Of a stretch of 64,000 nt of DNA, positions 1-9,177 are shown in pieces (the first letter of the stretch is position 1; each line of letters starts with the position of its first letter). Source of the DNA: Hybos culiciformis (taxonomy: Eukaryota; Arthropoda; Insecta; Diptera; Hybotidae); the NCBI GenBank assembly GCA_964007475.1, contig OZ023274.1, forward strand, positions 80,673,303 to 80,737,302, given 5' to 3'. The position numbers and the translations under genes are program-made. A model generated the notes under the pieces. That model was given only the letters and a program-made list of their open reading frames with translations. It was not told where the DNA came from and searched no databases.

Positions 1-159
1 CAGAAACCCCTCCCGGGGAGGACTGCAAAAGTTCTTCCGATTTCATTCAAATTTGATTCAAAAAAAGCGGAAATGAATAAAAACACAAATTTGGTTTGGT
101 TTGGAAACCTGTTTAAGGGAAGGATATCATTCGATTTAATGCAATTAAGTGTTGAATAA
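1..159 (+). CDS. 3' end of an open reading frame entering from outside the window
   Basis: Frame 1 is open from the first base to a TAA at 157-159 (52 codons). GC is clearly above the surrounding DNA, and about 60% of codons begin with a purine, as in real coding sequence. The encoded end is mixed and protein-like (for example KVLPISFKFDSKKAEMNK, then VWFGNLFKGRISFD). No start is visible because the frame continues upstream. It could be the last exon of a cellular gene or the tail of a transposon ORF; the Helitron-like terminus about 140 bases downstream makes the second reading possible. I do not recognise the protein. Confidence 0.3.
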   Translation, partial: QKPLPGRTAKVLPISFKFDSKKAEMNKNTNLVWFGNLFKGRISFDLMQLSVE

Positions 160-249
160 GTAGAAATGATAAATATTAATTCTTCTTACATATTTTCCCA
201 AATTTATAAAATAACTAGCTCCTATAATTGTTCATCAATCTGACAACAA

Positions 250-302
250 AAATTTCACTTAAAACGTGTGTTCCACAACAACGTGTGTGCGGGTACAGCT
301 AG
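250..302 (+). mobile_element. possible Helitron 3' terminus
   Basis: The stretch ends in a GC-rich tract reading GTGCGGGTACAG, then CTAG at 299-302 followed by T. A CACA/TGTG stem lies just upstream. Helitrons end in CTRR (often CTAG), preceded by a short hairpin, and insert between A and T. No 5' end is visible because it would lie before base 1. The motif is short, so this is a weak call, but it would explain the open frame at 1-159. Confidence 0.25.
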
Positions 303-940
303 TGATTTATAATATCGAGAACAGAAATCGGTTCAATTGAAGCTTTTTATGGATATTTAGTAGATTTTTAGTATATAGTAAAATTTCTGATTGAATGAAA
401 TGTTTTGAGCTCCATTTTGTGGTGTAGAAAACGTAACTTTCTGATGTTCACAATAAATGAGAAATATATAAAGTACAAAGCTTATAATAATTGAGACTAC
501 TTCATCATATAATTCAACATTGTTTTCATATCAAAATGTCATGTCAAAGATGTCGATTTTTTATCAAACTAAATAAATGATTTTTAAAATAATATAAAAC
601 GATGAAGTGATGTTTACTGAAATTATAATCTTTAAAATGTCTGAAAATTGAAAGATTATCTCATAAATAATACTTAATTTTTTTTACAGAATAAAAATCC
701 AGTTTACATAAATACTTAAAATTTCATTATAATAATAATTATAATAATGCTTTTTAGAGAAAAAAAAAAAAATCCTATAATTTTCACTTTTTGTTTACAA
801 AACAAATTTTTTTGTTTATGTTTTCTGATAATATCAAAAATAAGATATTTCCTTGTTTTTTTTTTTTTGTTTGTCTTCCCATCGGTATCTACTGAAAATA
901 TAAATTGAAAGGACAATACCAGAATTTTATTTTAATAATA
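303..940. other. AT-rich DNA, no gene seen
   Basis: This stretch has poly-A/T runs and frequent stops in all frames. An AATAAA occurs near 452. I see no splice-flanked open island and no repeat structure. Confidence 0.5.
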
Positions 941-1156
941 CATATACACAGGCCCGGCTCGTGGTTGTTTTTATGTGTGTGCAAGGAATGATTGGCGCCT
1001 TTGAAAAAGTTTTCAATTAGATACTCAAAGGCTACAAAAAGCAAACACTAGCTAAATTCCATTTTTCTTGCCCGATAGTTGATCTGAAGTAATTTTTGAT
1101 CGGTTTTAATTTTGGAAAAGTTCTCTCACCTTTAGCAACTGAAACGGGTAAAGTTA

Positions 1157-1802
1157 GTAATACCACAAAGTAAGCATAAATAAGAGAAATTCATCCCATA
1201 CAAAAAATTCATATTAAAAAAACTAAACAGAAAATGTCGGTCTATATGAAATCACTATCCCAATTGTCGGTAATATGCTGTTCGCATTAGGAGAATATTT
1301 GTGGAATATGCTGTTTTCCGGAATATTTCAGGAATATGAACTGGATTTTTTATATAAAAAATATTCCGGAATTTGTATATTCCACTTTTATATTTCAGTT
1401 TGTCAGGTTTGGAATTCTACATTTATAGTTACTTTCACTCACTTTATAAAATTTTGTTATAGGTGGCAACAATTTTTTTTTGTCAAATTCGAGTCAAAAT
1501 GAAGAAAAAACAAAATAAAATTGATAAAAAGCGACATAAAAAGTCAACATTTTTAACAATAAACATTTTTTCTCTTTCTCAATTGTTTTTTATACATCAT
1601 CAAATTCCAGTTCTTATCAAATATTGTAATATGAACGGCAATTTGTTTTCCGGAATCTAAGTGGAATTTAAATTATAATGCGAACAAGGCATAATGGGAT
1701 AGTGATTTCATTATTTGATTTAATATTTTTTGTTTAATTTTTTTTATTGGTTTTTTTGTATGGAATGAATTTCTCATATTTATACTTACTTTATGGTAAT
1801 AC
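1157..1802. repeat. long inverted-repeat (foldback-like) element nested inside the hAT element
   Basis: Bases from about 1157 to 1290 match the reverse complement of about 1676 to 1802. Shared landmarks are CAAAGTAAGCATAAAT, GAGAAATTCATCCCATAC and ATGAAATCACTATCCCA on the left arm, each with a diverged partner on the right. The arms are about 120-130 bp with several indels and enclose the 0.4-kb core at 1279-1686. No target duplication of this layer is clear. It may be a palindromic MITE, or a palindrome later filled by the core repeat. Confidence 0.7.
1279..1686 (+). repeat. 0.4-kb dispersed repeat, copy 1
   Basis: The ends are TGTTCGCATTA and TAATGCGAACA. The interior is rich in GGAATAT and CCGGAATAT motifs. 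A second copy at 28604-29012 is nearly colinear, and I judge the two roughly 85-90% identical by eye. A 65-codon frame (1463-1660) is shared with copy 2, but its amino-acid differences look like neutral drift, so I do not call it a gene. Superfamily unknown. Confidence 0.8.
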
Positions 1803-2101
1803 CCTTAAATCAGTGCATTTGGAAAGAGTTCTTCAACATTATTGTTATAAATCCAGTTTAAAATGTTTTCTGAATTAATATCATTTTCAATTTTGCGAGA
1901 CAACATTTCAGATAATTTTGTAGTTCGTTTGCTCCAAAAATCAAAATCTCAAAAAAAATTTGTATACATTTAAAAAAAAAAATATTTTTGTTGAAATTTA
2001 AATTTCATATTGGCTTGTAGGCGCTTTTTCATTACTGGTGCCTACGGCGCCTGTGTGCAGTGCACAGTTCGCACACGCCTCGAGCCGGGCCTGCATATAC
2101 A

Positions 2102-3290
2102 TATAATTTCTACACACAATTTCTATAAAGGATATATTTAAGTTAATTTTCTTATTTCGGTTACATTTTTTGTTTAACTTGCCGGAACGAAGAAAACGAA
2201 TTTGCGGAAAATATAAGAAAAAAAAAACATAGGACGACTACGACTAGAATATTATTTGTATGTTTAATAATTAAAAAAAATTTATTATAATTTTTGCAAA
2301 ATCTATTTTCATTTATATTCATTAATGATTGTTAGATTTTGCTTGTTGTTTTATGAAAACGATTAATTTTGAAGTTCTTATAAAATATAACTTTATACAG
2401 TTTATGATTTATATTTATTTAATGATTATATATTGAGCCTAATAAATAAATGGGAAATCCTTTAATAAATTTAATCCTTTCATTTGAAAATATATTATAT
2501 GTAGTATAGTATAGTGTTATCTATATTATTATAAAGTATTATATATAATATTAATTTACAAGGGCATATAATGTGATTATTACCAATTACCGCCCAACGT
2601 TTTTCAATGTGGTATTACTACTCACGGTAACTCACAGTGATTGGGGTAAAATTACGACTACTCACTGTGTGAATTATTACTGCATCGTACAAAGTATCAT
2701 CCTCCTTAAAAATTAAAATAGTTCGGTCACGGTTATGCGATTAGTTATTTACTACTACTTTATTTACTAATATTATAAAAAATATTAATTTTTTTTTATA
2801 ATTAAATTTTATCTAATTAATTGCGGCTAACTAGTGTGCTATATTTAATTCGTAAATTTATTTCCAATATAATTTTAATAAAATTTTAGCTTAATACATA
2901 CTATAAACTTATGTAATTTTTCAAAGCAAAACCAATTTACAATTTATTTCGATATTAATGTTTCATTTTCGTATCGCTTATAATATATACATAATATAAG
3001 TAAAACACGATTTTCCAATGAAAATAAATTTTCTGTGGATTTATATTTTCTGTGGGTTATGTTTTTTTTTTGTTTTATAGATGTTATGAAACATAGAATG
3101 GCAATTAAAATATAATTTATTTTTTAAAAGTTGTAAAAGCACACACAGACAATGAATTACAATTATTACTATATTGTCAAAGAAATAAATATTATTTTGT
3201 ATTATTGGGAAATTTTTTTTTAACTAAAGTTTTTATGAAAATATTTTCACAAACTTTTTTATGTTATAGAAAAGTTTTATGTACGGCTAC
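2102..3290. other. AT-rich DNA with two weak open islands
   Basis: A 60-codon plus-strand frame at about 2105-2284 includes a basic stretch (NLPERRKRICGKYKKKK), but I see no convincing splice signal. The minus-strand island at 2618-2740 is listed separately. The rest is AT-rich with poly-T runs. Confidence 0.4.
2618..2740 (-). CDS. candidate internal exon (best core 2666-2704)
   Basis: On the minus strand this is open for about 41 codons. Reading down from 2704 the frame gives EDDTLYDAVIIHT and then meets a textbook donor, ACA|GTGAGT, at 2666/2665. A pyrimidine-rich stretch ending AAG precedes 2704 and could be the acceptor, giving a 39-base exon in phase 0. The open frame extends upstream to 2740 (HNRDRTILIF), so the true acceptor may differ. 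No family recognised. Confidence 0.3.
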   Translation of the reverse strand, partial: SHNRDRTILIFKEDDTLYDAVIIHTVSSRNFTPITVSYRE

Positions 3291-3815
3291 CGGACATAAC
3301 ATCCCCGGTCATAAGATCCCCACGATTTCGGTCATAAAATCCCGGGTATCTTATGACCGATTTAAACGGTCATAAGATCCCCACTATTTCGGTCATAAAA
3401 TCCCGGGGATCTTATAACCGATTTAAACGGTCATAATTTCCCGAGAGTTGTGGTCATAAAAACCCGGGGATCTTATGACCGATTTAAACGGTCATAAGAT
3501 CCCCACTATTTCGGTCATAAAAACCCGGGGATCTTATGACCGCTTTAAACGGTCATAATTTCCGGAGAGTTGTGGTCATAAAAACCCGGGGATCTTATGA
3601 ACGATTTAAACGGTCATAATTTCCCGAGAGTTGTGGTCATAAAAACCCGGGGATCTTATGACTGATTTAAACGGTCATAAGATCCCCACGATTTTGGTCA
3701 TAATAACCCGGGGATCTTATGACCGATTTAAACGGTCATAAGATCCCCACGATTTCGGTCATAAAATCCCAAAGATTTTTGTATTGGGATCTTATGACCG
3801 GGGATTTTATGACCG
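3291..3815. repeat. palindromic 61-bp-period satellite with inverted ends
   Basis: TTTAAACGGT recurs at 3361, 3422, 3483, 3544, 3605, 3666 and 3727, exactly 61 bp apart. Each unit contains the palindrome GATCTTATGACCG-ATTTAAA-CGGTCATAAGATC and blocks such as CCCGGGG. Units alternate between GATCCCCAC and TTTCCCGAGAG variants. The array begins CGGACATAACATCCCCGG and ends with the inverted, diverged equivalent (3781-3815), so it looks like one inverted-ended element expanded internally. It is far more GC-rich than its flanks. No TSD is clear. Confidence 0.85.
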
Positions 3816-4476
3816 CACACCGTCTAAATATATGTCTAAATGTAAATCTTTGATTATTATTTTTTCAATTTTTAATGTACGATTGTCTCATTAAAATATA
3901 TTATTAGTTCCCACCTTGAGCTAGAATTTTTTTTTAAAGTTTTTCAATTTTCAACTGAACGAAGTATTTGTGTTTTTTTTTAAATTTATATTCAAGGCGA
4001 AATTATTATTACTTTAAAAAAAAAAGAGTTCTTATAAAGAATCTTAATTTTATATTCTTTTCGGATAATTTTATTAATGAGGTTATAACATTTTCCTTGT
4101 AAAAACAATTTTGCTAAAAATTAAATAAATGATGGGAATAATTTCCTTTATTTTTCCCAGGAGTGTATAAAGTGAATCCTTAAAATTAGTATTTTTTTGT
4201 AACTGAACAAATGTTTACCTTCTAATATGAAAACAAAACAAAGAAATGTTTTTTAAAGATTTTTTTATTATTTTGTTTTTATTATGTTTTCATAGTTACC
4301 CAAAAATTCTTATGGGTTATGTTCATCCTAAATAAACTGAACTTGAAAACCAAAAATGTTTCAAATTTTTATGTCACTAAAATACCTAATGATTAAGCCA
4401 TGAACAAAGTTAACACTTCCAATGCGATAAAAAATTACCATATTTTTAGAACAATAAGAAATATTTATTTATATAA
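3816..4476. other. AT-rich DNA, no gene seen
   Basis: Poly-T and poly-A runs dominate. A good acceptor-like tract (TTTATTTTTCCCAG at about 4149-4161) is followed by only six codons, so I do not call an exon. Confidence 0.45.
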
Positions 4477-4733
4477 CGTCTGCTGAGAAATGAAACAACG
4501 TATAATTAAAAGTATAGTTTCGAGTAATTTGAATTTAAAGATTTGAAAATTTAAAAAAACGTATGAAAAAATATCAAGTAGCGTACAATTTTCATCTAAA
4601 AAACACATTTTAATCAACATTAAGAATTTTGCAAATTAGTTGTACTTATAAAATCGAGTACGAGGAATCGAATGGTGCTATTGTCAAATAATGACGTATA
4701 AATGTCATACGTTGTTTCATTTCCTAGCAGACG
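4477..4733. mobile_element. MITE with 27-bp terminal inverted repeats and ATAA target duplication
   Basis: The left end CGTCTGCTGAGAAATGAAAC... matches the inverse of the right end ...GTTTCATTTCCTAGCAGACG at about 25 of 27 positions. ATAA flanks both sides (4473-4476 and 4734-4737). The element is 257 bp long with no coding capacity. The 4-bp duplication could also be read as a 3-bp TAA of the Harbinger type with one offset base. Confidence 0.75.
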
Positions 4734-4855
4734 ATAACATACCTATAGCTTTTGACAAAATCGTATTATTATTGCAAACAAAAACAACTTATTGTGGGTC
4801 AAAAGAAAAATTTTTGTATAAAGAATATTGCGGTGATACACTTTTTTTTTTTAAG

Positions 4856-4933
4856 GCCAAAAATGTTTCGGAATATTACAAATTCGCTTACTCTGAGGTA
4901 CAGTACAGAAAGGACTTCTTTCCACTTATATAG
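4856..4933 (+). CDS. candidate terminal exon
   Basis: A T-tract ending TTAAG at 4851-4855 makes a plausible acceptor. It is followed by 25 open codons (AKNVSEYYKFAYSEVQ...) to TAG at 4931-4933. The minus strand is also suspicious: CTTTCTGTACTGTACCTCAG is an excellent acceptor and is followed by 13 open codons to a stop. The strand is therefore undecided. It lies just downstream of the MITE at 4477-4733. Confidence 0.25.
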   Translation, partial: AKNVSEYYKFAYSEVQYRKDFFPLI

Positions 4934-5886
4934 TTGAGGAAAAACAATCCTAAGATGATTTAGGAGTTCCTCCTACACTTTTGCATCAACATAATTTTCT
5001 ACAATTTTCAACGAATGAAAAATAATTTTTTTTTCCATAAATATAATAATTCCAGTTAATTTTAAATTTAATTTAAATTATTAAGTCCTGTTAAATTATA
5101 TTCCTTGTGTTTTTCTTATCAAGATACCAAGAATTTTACATTTTAATTATTAGTTTTAATTAGTTAATTTCCCATATTTTTGTAATATCCGGATGACAAA
5201 TAAAGCGGTAACGAATAGAAGTTAAATCTAAATTTTTTTTCATTTAATATCTAAACTGCTGTAGAAAAACTCTAATCCTTATGAACATTTATTTTTAATT
5301 AAATATTAATCTTTACTGCATCATTTGTTTTCAAATCGCTCCAATGAAAAAACACTTTTTTGATCTTAATTCATCTTTATTCTAAATGTCCAAATAAGTA
5401 CTTATCTTCAAAACAAATTTAAAAAAAAATCAAAACGTACTTACATAAATGTTATATTTATGTATGCCTTTTATAATAAATGAATAAGTTTATTAATTTA
5501 TTTCTCTAAAGGATTTTCTAAAATTATATTCCAAACAGAAAAATTTGTGAAAATTGTATATTATTACTTTAAGTATTATGAAAAAATATTTTTGTGTGTT
5601 TATCATAAAGCATAAAAACATAAAATATAATTATGGCCTAAAAAGCTTTCAGCCTTAAAAAAATATTATTATTTTGATATATTATAGTGGCCAAATAAAG
5701 AAAAGAATTTTTTTTTTCTAAAAATAAATTTTTGGATTAAGACAATAATAACAACCAATAGAGCTATTGATTGAAACAATCTATTAAAAAATTAAATTAG
5801 TTATAAAATAAGATTTTGCCTTTTTTATTCTAATGTATACCTAACCTACATAATTATACAAAGTCTACTTATATATGATATTCAGC

Positions 5887-5908
5887 CGGTACGGGGGAGT
5901 GGCCGTAC
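5887..5908. other. GC-rich hairpin
   Basis: GGTACGG and CCGTACC form a perfect 7-bp stem around an 8-base GGGAGTGG loop, isolated in AT-rich sequence. Function unknown. Confidence 0.5.
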
Positions 5909-6382
5909 CACTTGTTAAAATTTTCAAAACTTTTCTTACCGCTTGATAATAAGTCTTAGTTAAATTAAATAATTTAAAACAACATAATCAGTAAACGACT
6001 TTCGAGACTTTTGTAGATGACAGAGATGCGATGAAGTTACAAATACTATGCTAATCGTAAAAACTTGAGCTTTCAATATTTAGACCGTTATAATGTTTAA
6101 ATTATAAATTTTCAAGTAGCAGAAATCGGAGATATGAATAATGTAAATGATTTTCCTCATTAAAACATTCATTAATTTTCCTTTAAATTTGGGAAAAAAT
6201 TAACATATTTTTATTTGCGAAAATCTTGAAATATTCTAAAAAAAATCTAAAAAGTAGCTAACATATTAACTGAGATTATGTATTTATTTTTGCTTAATGG
6301 TTGAGAAATATATGCTTTAAAAAAAAGATTTCAGTAGGTAATTAATTGAAAAAAGTTGCAAAAAATTTGGCTTCATCACACA

Positions 6383-6497
6383 TTAAATTTTTGATTCTTT
6401 CGAATGTGATATGATATTAAAAACATAAAAGCGGATGCATCCACTCTACGATTTTTGCCGCCGTGCATCATAGAATTAACAAAATCAACAACTGGAT
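6383..6497 (-). other. GC-elevated island, coding-like on both strands
   Basis: On the minus strand a frame opens near 6497 and reads VVDFVNSMMHGGKNRRVDAS... for about 40 codons to a TGA near 6383. On the plus strand a 33-codon frame covers the same bases. GGATGCATCC is palindromic. No good acceptor is visible for either strand, so this is a possible exon or a transposon relic. Confidence 0.2.
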
Positions 6498-8358
6498 TTC
6501 AATTTTATTTTTAATCAGCAGTTAATTTAAATTGAATCCGATGTTAGAAAATGGAATCAATAATAATAATAATAATAATATTATAATGAAGATTAAGCAA
6601 AATAGATTTTCTTGGAATATATTATAAAATAATTTAATGATTTTAAGAAATAAATAGGTTTTAAATATACTAATTCTCTTCATTTTCTGTGTCCATTTAG
6701 TCCATTTTATATTGTTTACTGAATGTTATATATAGTTTTAATTTTAATATAATATGTACTTGTACAATGTACATATAAAATTACATGTTAAACAACTACA
6801 AAAACTATTAAAACATATATATTTATATTTTTAATAATAAACTTGGACAATAATTTAAATTGATTGTGTTGTACAATGTACCACTTGAGTTTAGTCAAAT
6901 ATTTATTTTAATTATCCATAAATATTAGTTATTATCGATTTTAAAATTTATCAGTATTGGCCGAAATTATGTCCATAACAAGATTACTTCTTGGTATTGA
7001 TATAATGGTAGCATTTGGCAATAATTTGGTGAAAAGAAATAAAAAAGTTTAAATTTAAATAAAATAAACTACTAAAATTGATAATGTTTTTTATTAGATT
7101 GATTGCTATTGGCTTTATTATGATTTAATGTTTGTTCAATATCTTATGCTAGTCTTCAAAACAAAACCATTTATGAAAATAAACAAATTTTACATACATA
7201 ATAATATACAGATTTTGCTCCAAGCATTTTCAAATTATGTTATTGAGGAAAATAATATAAAAAATTCTTTTTAATCGATAATATAGTAAAATATCTATAA
7301 TATTATACACCTAAATTTTTAAGATATTTGTAAGATGGAAAAAAAATTTTTGAAACATAAAATCTTAATGTGTATAAATGCATTTAAAATTTTCCCAATT
7401 TCACGAAATATAAAAAATAGAATTTATTATATTTTTGATAAATTCTTGAAAGTTATCTTTACGTATTGGATTGGCATCATTGGTGTAAATTTAAATAATA
7501 TTTATTTATATGTATTTTATATTTGACAAACTTTCTTATTAAATAATAATTAAATAGTTTCATGTTGAGGACGATGATTTGGGTATAAGTTAAATATAAA
7601 TAATACAATTTTTTGTCCACATTTTGTTTATTCAATTTTAATATAATTATTATAACCTAGTTGTAGGTATTTATAGACAATAATAATTTAAGGATAAATA
7701 AATATTGTAGAAAATTTAGGGATAGTGTTTCATTTAACATAAATTTTTATTTCAAATATTTATTGTGAAGTTATCATTAAAATGTAGTTCAACAATTTCT
7801 TAAAATAACATACATAGAATACATATGAAGATACGCAGATATCTGAAAACAAATATGGTATACTTAACATAAATATAGTGTATACGTATAAATAAATAAC
7901 ATCTCAATATGATTAATGACTATTGTTTTTATTAAAGGTGTTGTCCTGCAAAACATTTTATTACTTTTTTTTTTCTTGATGACTGTTTAAATATTTGTAA
8001 CAAAAAGTTTTCCATATTTATATAAATTTGTTCTTAAGTGTTTTTTTTTTTTGTTTCGCTTTGTTGATGATGAGATGACATATGTCACATTTGTTATATT
8101 TTAACACAAATTTGTCTTTATTTTCCTTTTAAAAGAATCTTAAAGAAGATATCGTTTGTATCTTTTTAAAATAATAAATTCTTTGAAAATAAAATTTTTA
8201 TGTATACATACTACATAGCATATATTCCCCTTATGAAGTTATGTTGGTATATTATATGTTTTGATTTGATGAAAAACAAAAACAATTATTGATGATTATT
8301 ATAACTTTATTTTAAGAAATTCTTATGATGTTATCATTCTTAAAAAAATATTAAGTAA

Positions 8359-8647
8359 CACGATTTTATCATTTAAATGTGTACTAAAAAGTAGAAAATA
8401 AAACCAAAGAATAATTTGCGAATTGAAAAAAAAAACAAATAATTTTATGTTAGAAATTTTATTGACATGCATTTATTTAACTAAAAATTCAAATCATGGT
8501 GCTCTCATAAAACGATGGAAAATTTCAGCTAAATCTGTGGTAAATTTCAGCTAAATCTTTTCGCTGCAAATGGAACATTTATATTGTTTGCAAGATTTGA
8601 TGAAAAACGTTAAAAGCACCAGAGTTTCTGTTTTAAATAAAATCGTG
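8359..8647. mobile_element. small TIR element with TAA target duplication
   Basis: The left end CACGATTTTATCATTTAAA mirrors the right end TTTAAATAAAATCGTG. About 12 bp are exact and the rest diverged. TAA flanks both sides (8356-8358 and 8648-8650), as in PIF/Harbinger-like elements. Inside, AAATTTCAGCTAAATC is directly repeated. It is 289 bp long with no ORF. The short TIR limits confidence. Confidence 0.5.
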
Positions 8648-8728
8648 TAAAAAAAAATATAATGAAACTTGTAGAAATATAAATTAAAAATATAGTAAAA
8701 TATAAAAAAAAAAAATATATATCTAGAC

Positions 8729-9169
8729 CAGCGTTTCTCAACCTTTCTACTATTGCGACCTATAAAATATGAATATAAAATAACGCGACCCTCAATGTGA
8801 AAAATAACGCGACGAAATCTGAAAAATTTAATGACAAGCTAGAAAGACACCTTTAAAATGTTTTATTTATTTTTATTTTAACGACTTATAATATGTTGTT
8901 GACACATTCATTTGATAATTAATTTTTTTTCGTTCGATTTGTTTAAAGCGAATGAATTTTAAAAGCTGTTTTATTATTATCAATCTAAAAACAGAGCAAT
9001 CTGTTAGAAAATAGATGTATAGATTAATTCTTCTTACATAATCAAAATATTTTATTATTTTTGAAAAAATATATGTAGCATTTGTAATAGAATTTTCCCA
9101 TTAAAACGACCCATTGAAAATCTTTCGCGACCCAAATTCGGGTCGCGACCCTAAGGTTGAGAAACACTG
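8729..9169. mobile_element. hAT-type MITE with perfect 8-bp target duplication
   Basis: It starts CAGCGTTTCTCAACCTTT and ends AAGGTTGAGAAACACTG, with ATCTAGAC on both sides (8721-8728 and 9170-9177). CAGNGTTTCTCAACC ends are typical of Charlie-like hAT elements found across animals. Subterminal GCGACC/GGTCGC motifs recur on both sides. It is 441 bp long with no coding frame. Confidence 0.92.
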
Positions 9170-9177
9170 ATCTAGAC

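Larger units (their letters stand above)
949..2093. mobile_element. non-autonomous hAT-like DNA transposon with perfect 8-bp target duplication
   Basis: The element starts CAGGCCCGGCTCG (949-961) and ends with the exact reverse complement CGAGCCGGGCCTG (2081-2093). The 8-bp sequence CATATACA flanks it at 941-948 and 2094-2101. CA...TG ends and an 8-bp TSD are hallmarks of hAT elements. Subterminal GTGTGC and GGCGCC motifs recur on both sides. The 1145-bp interior has no transposase; it holds another inverted-repeat element (1157-1802), so the structure is nested. Confidence 0.9.
4934..8358. other. AT-rich DNA, mostly empty; hairpin and one GC island
   Basis: This holds the 7-bp-stem hairpin at 5887-5908 and the island at 6383-6497, both listed separately. 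A short frame at about 5993-6051 (FETFVDDRDAMKLQ) has no usable acceptor. Short AAT runs occur near 6560. Otherwise I see only poly-A/T-rich sequence. Confidence 0.45.

Noticed and set aside
716..916. 66-codon minus-strand ORF
   Set aside because: Composition-driven (poly-K, poly-F, poly-I) with no GC rise or signals.
1463..1660. 65-codon ORF conserved with 28789-28986
   Set aside because: It lies in a dispersed repeat; conservation reflects the shared repeat, and the differences look neutral.
3291..3815. Regularly spaced repeats that could suggest a CRISPR array
   Set aside because: Units are contiguous 61-bp tandem copies with no unique spacers, and the host is eukaryotic.
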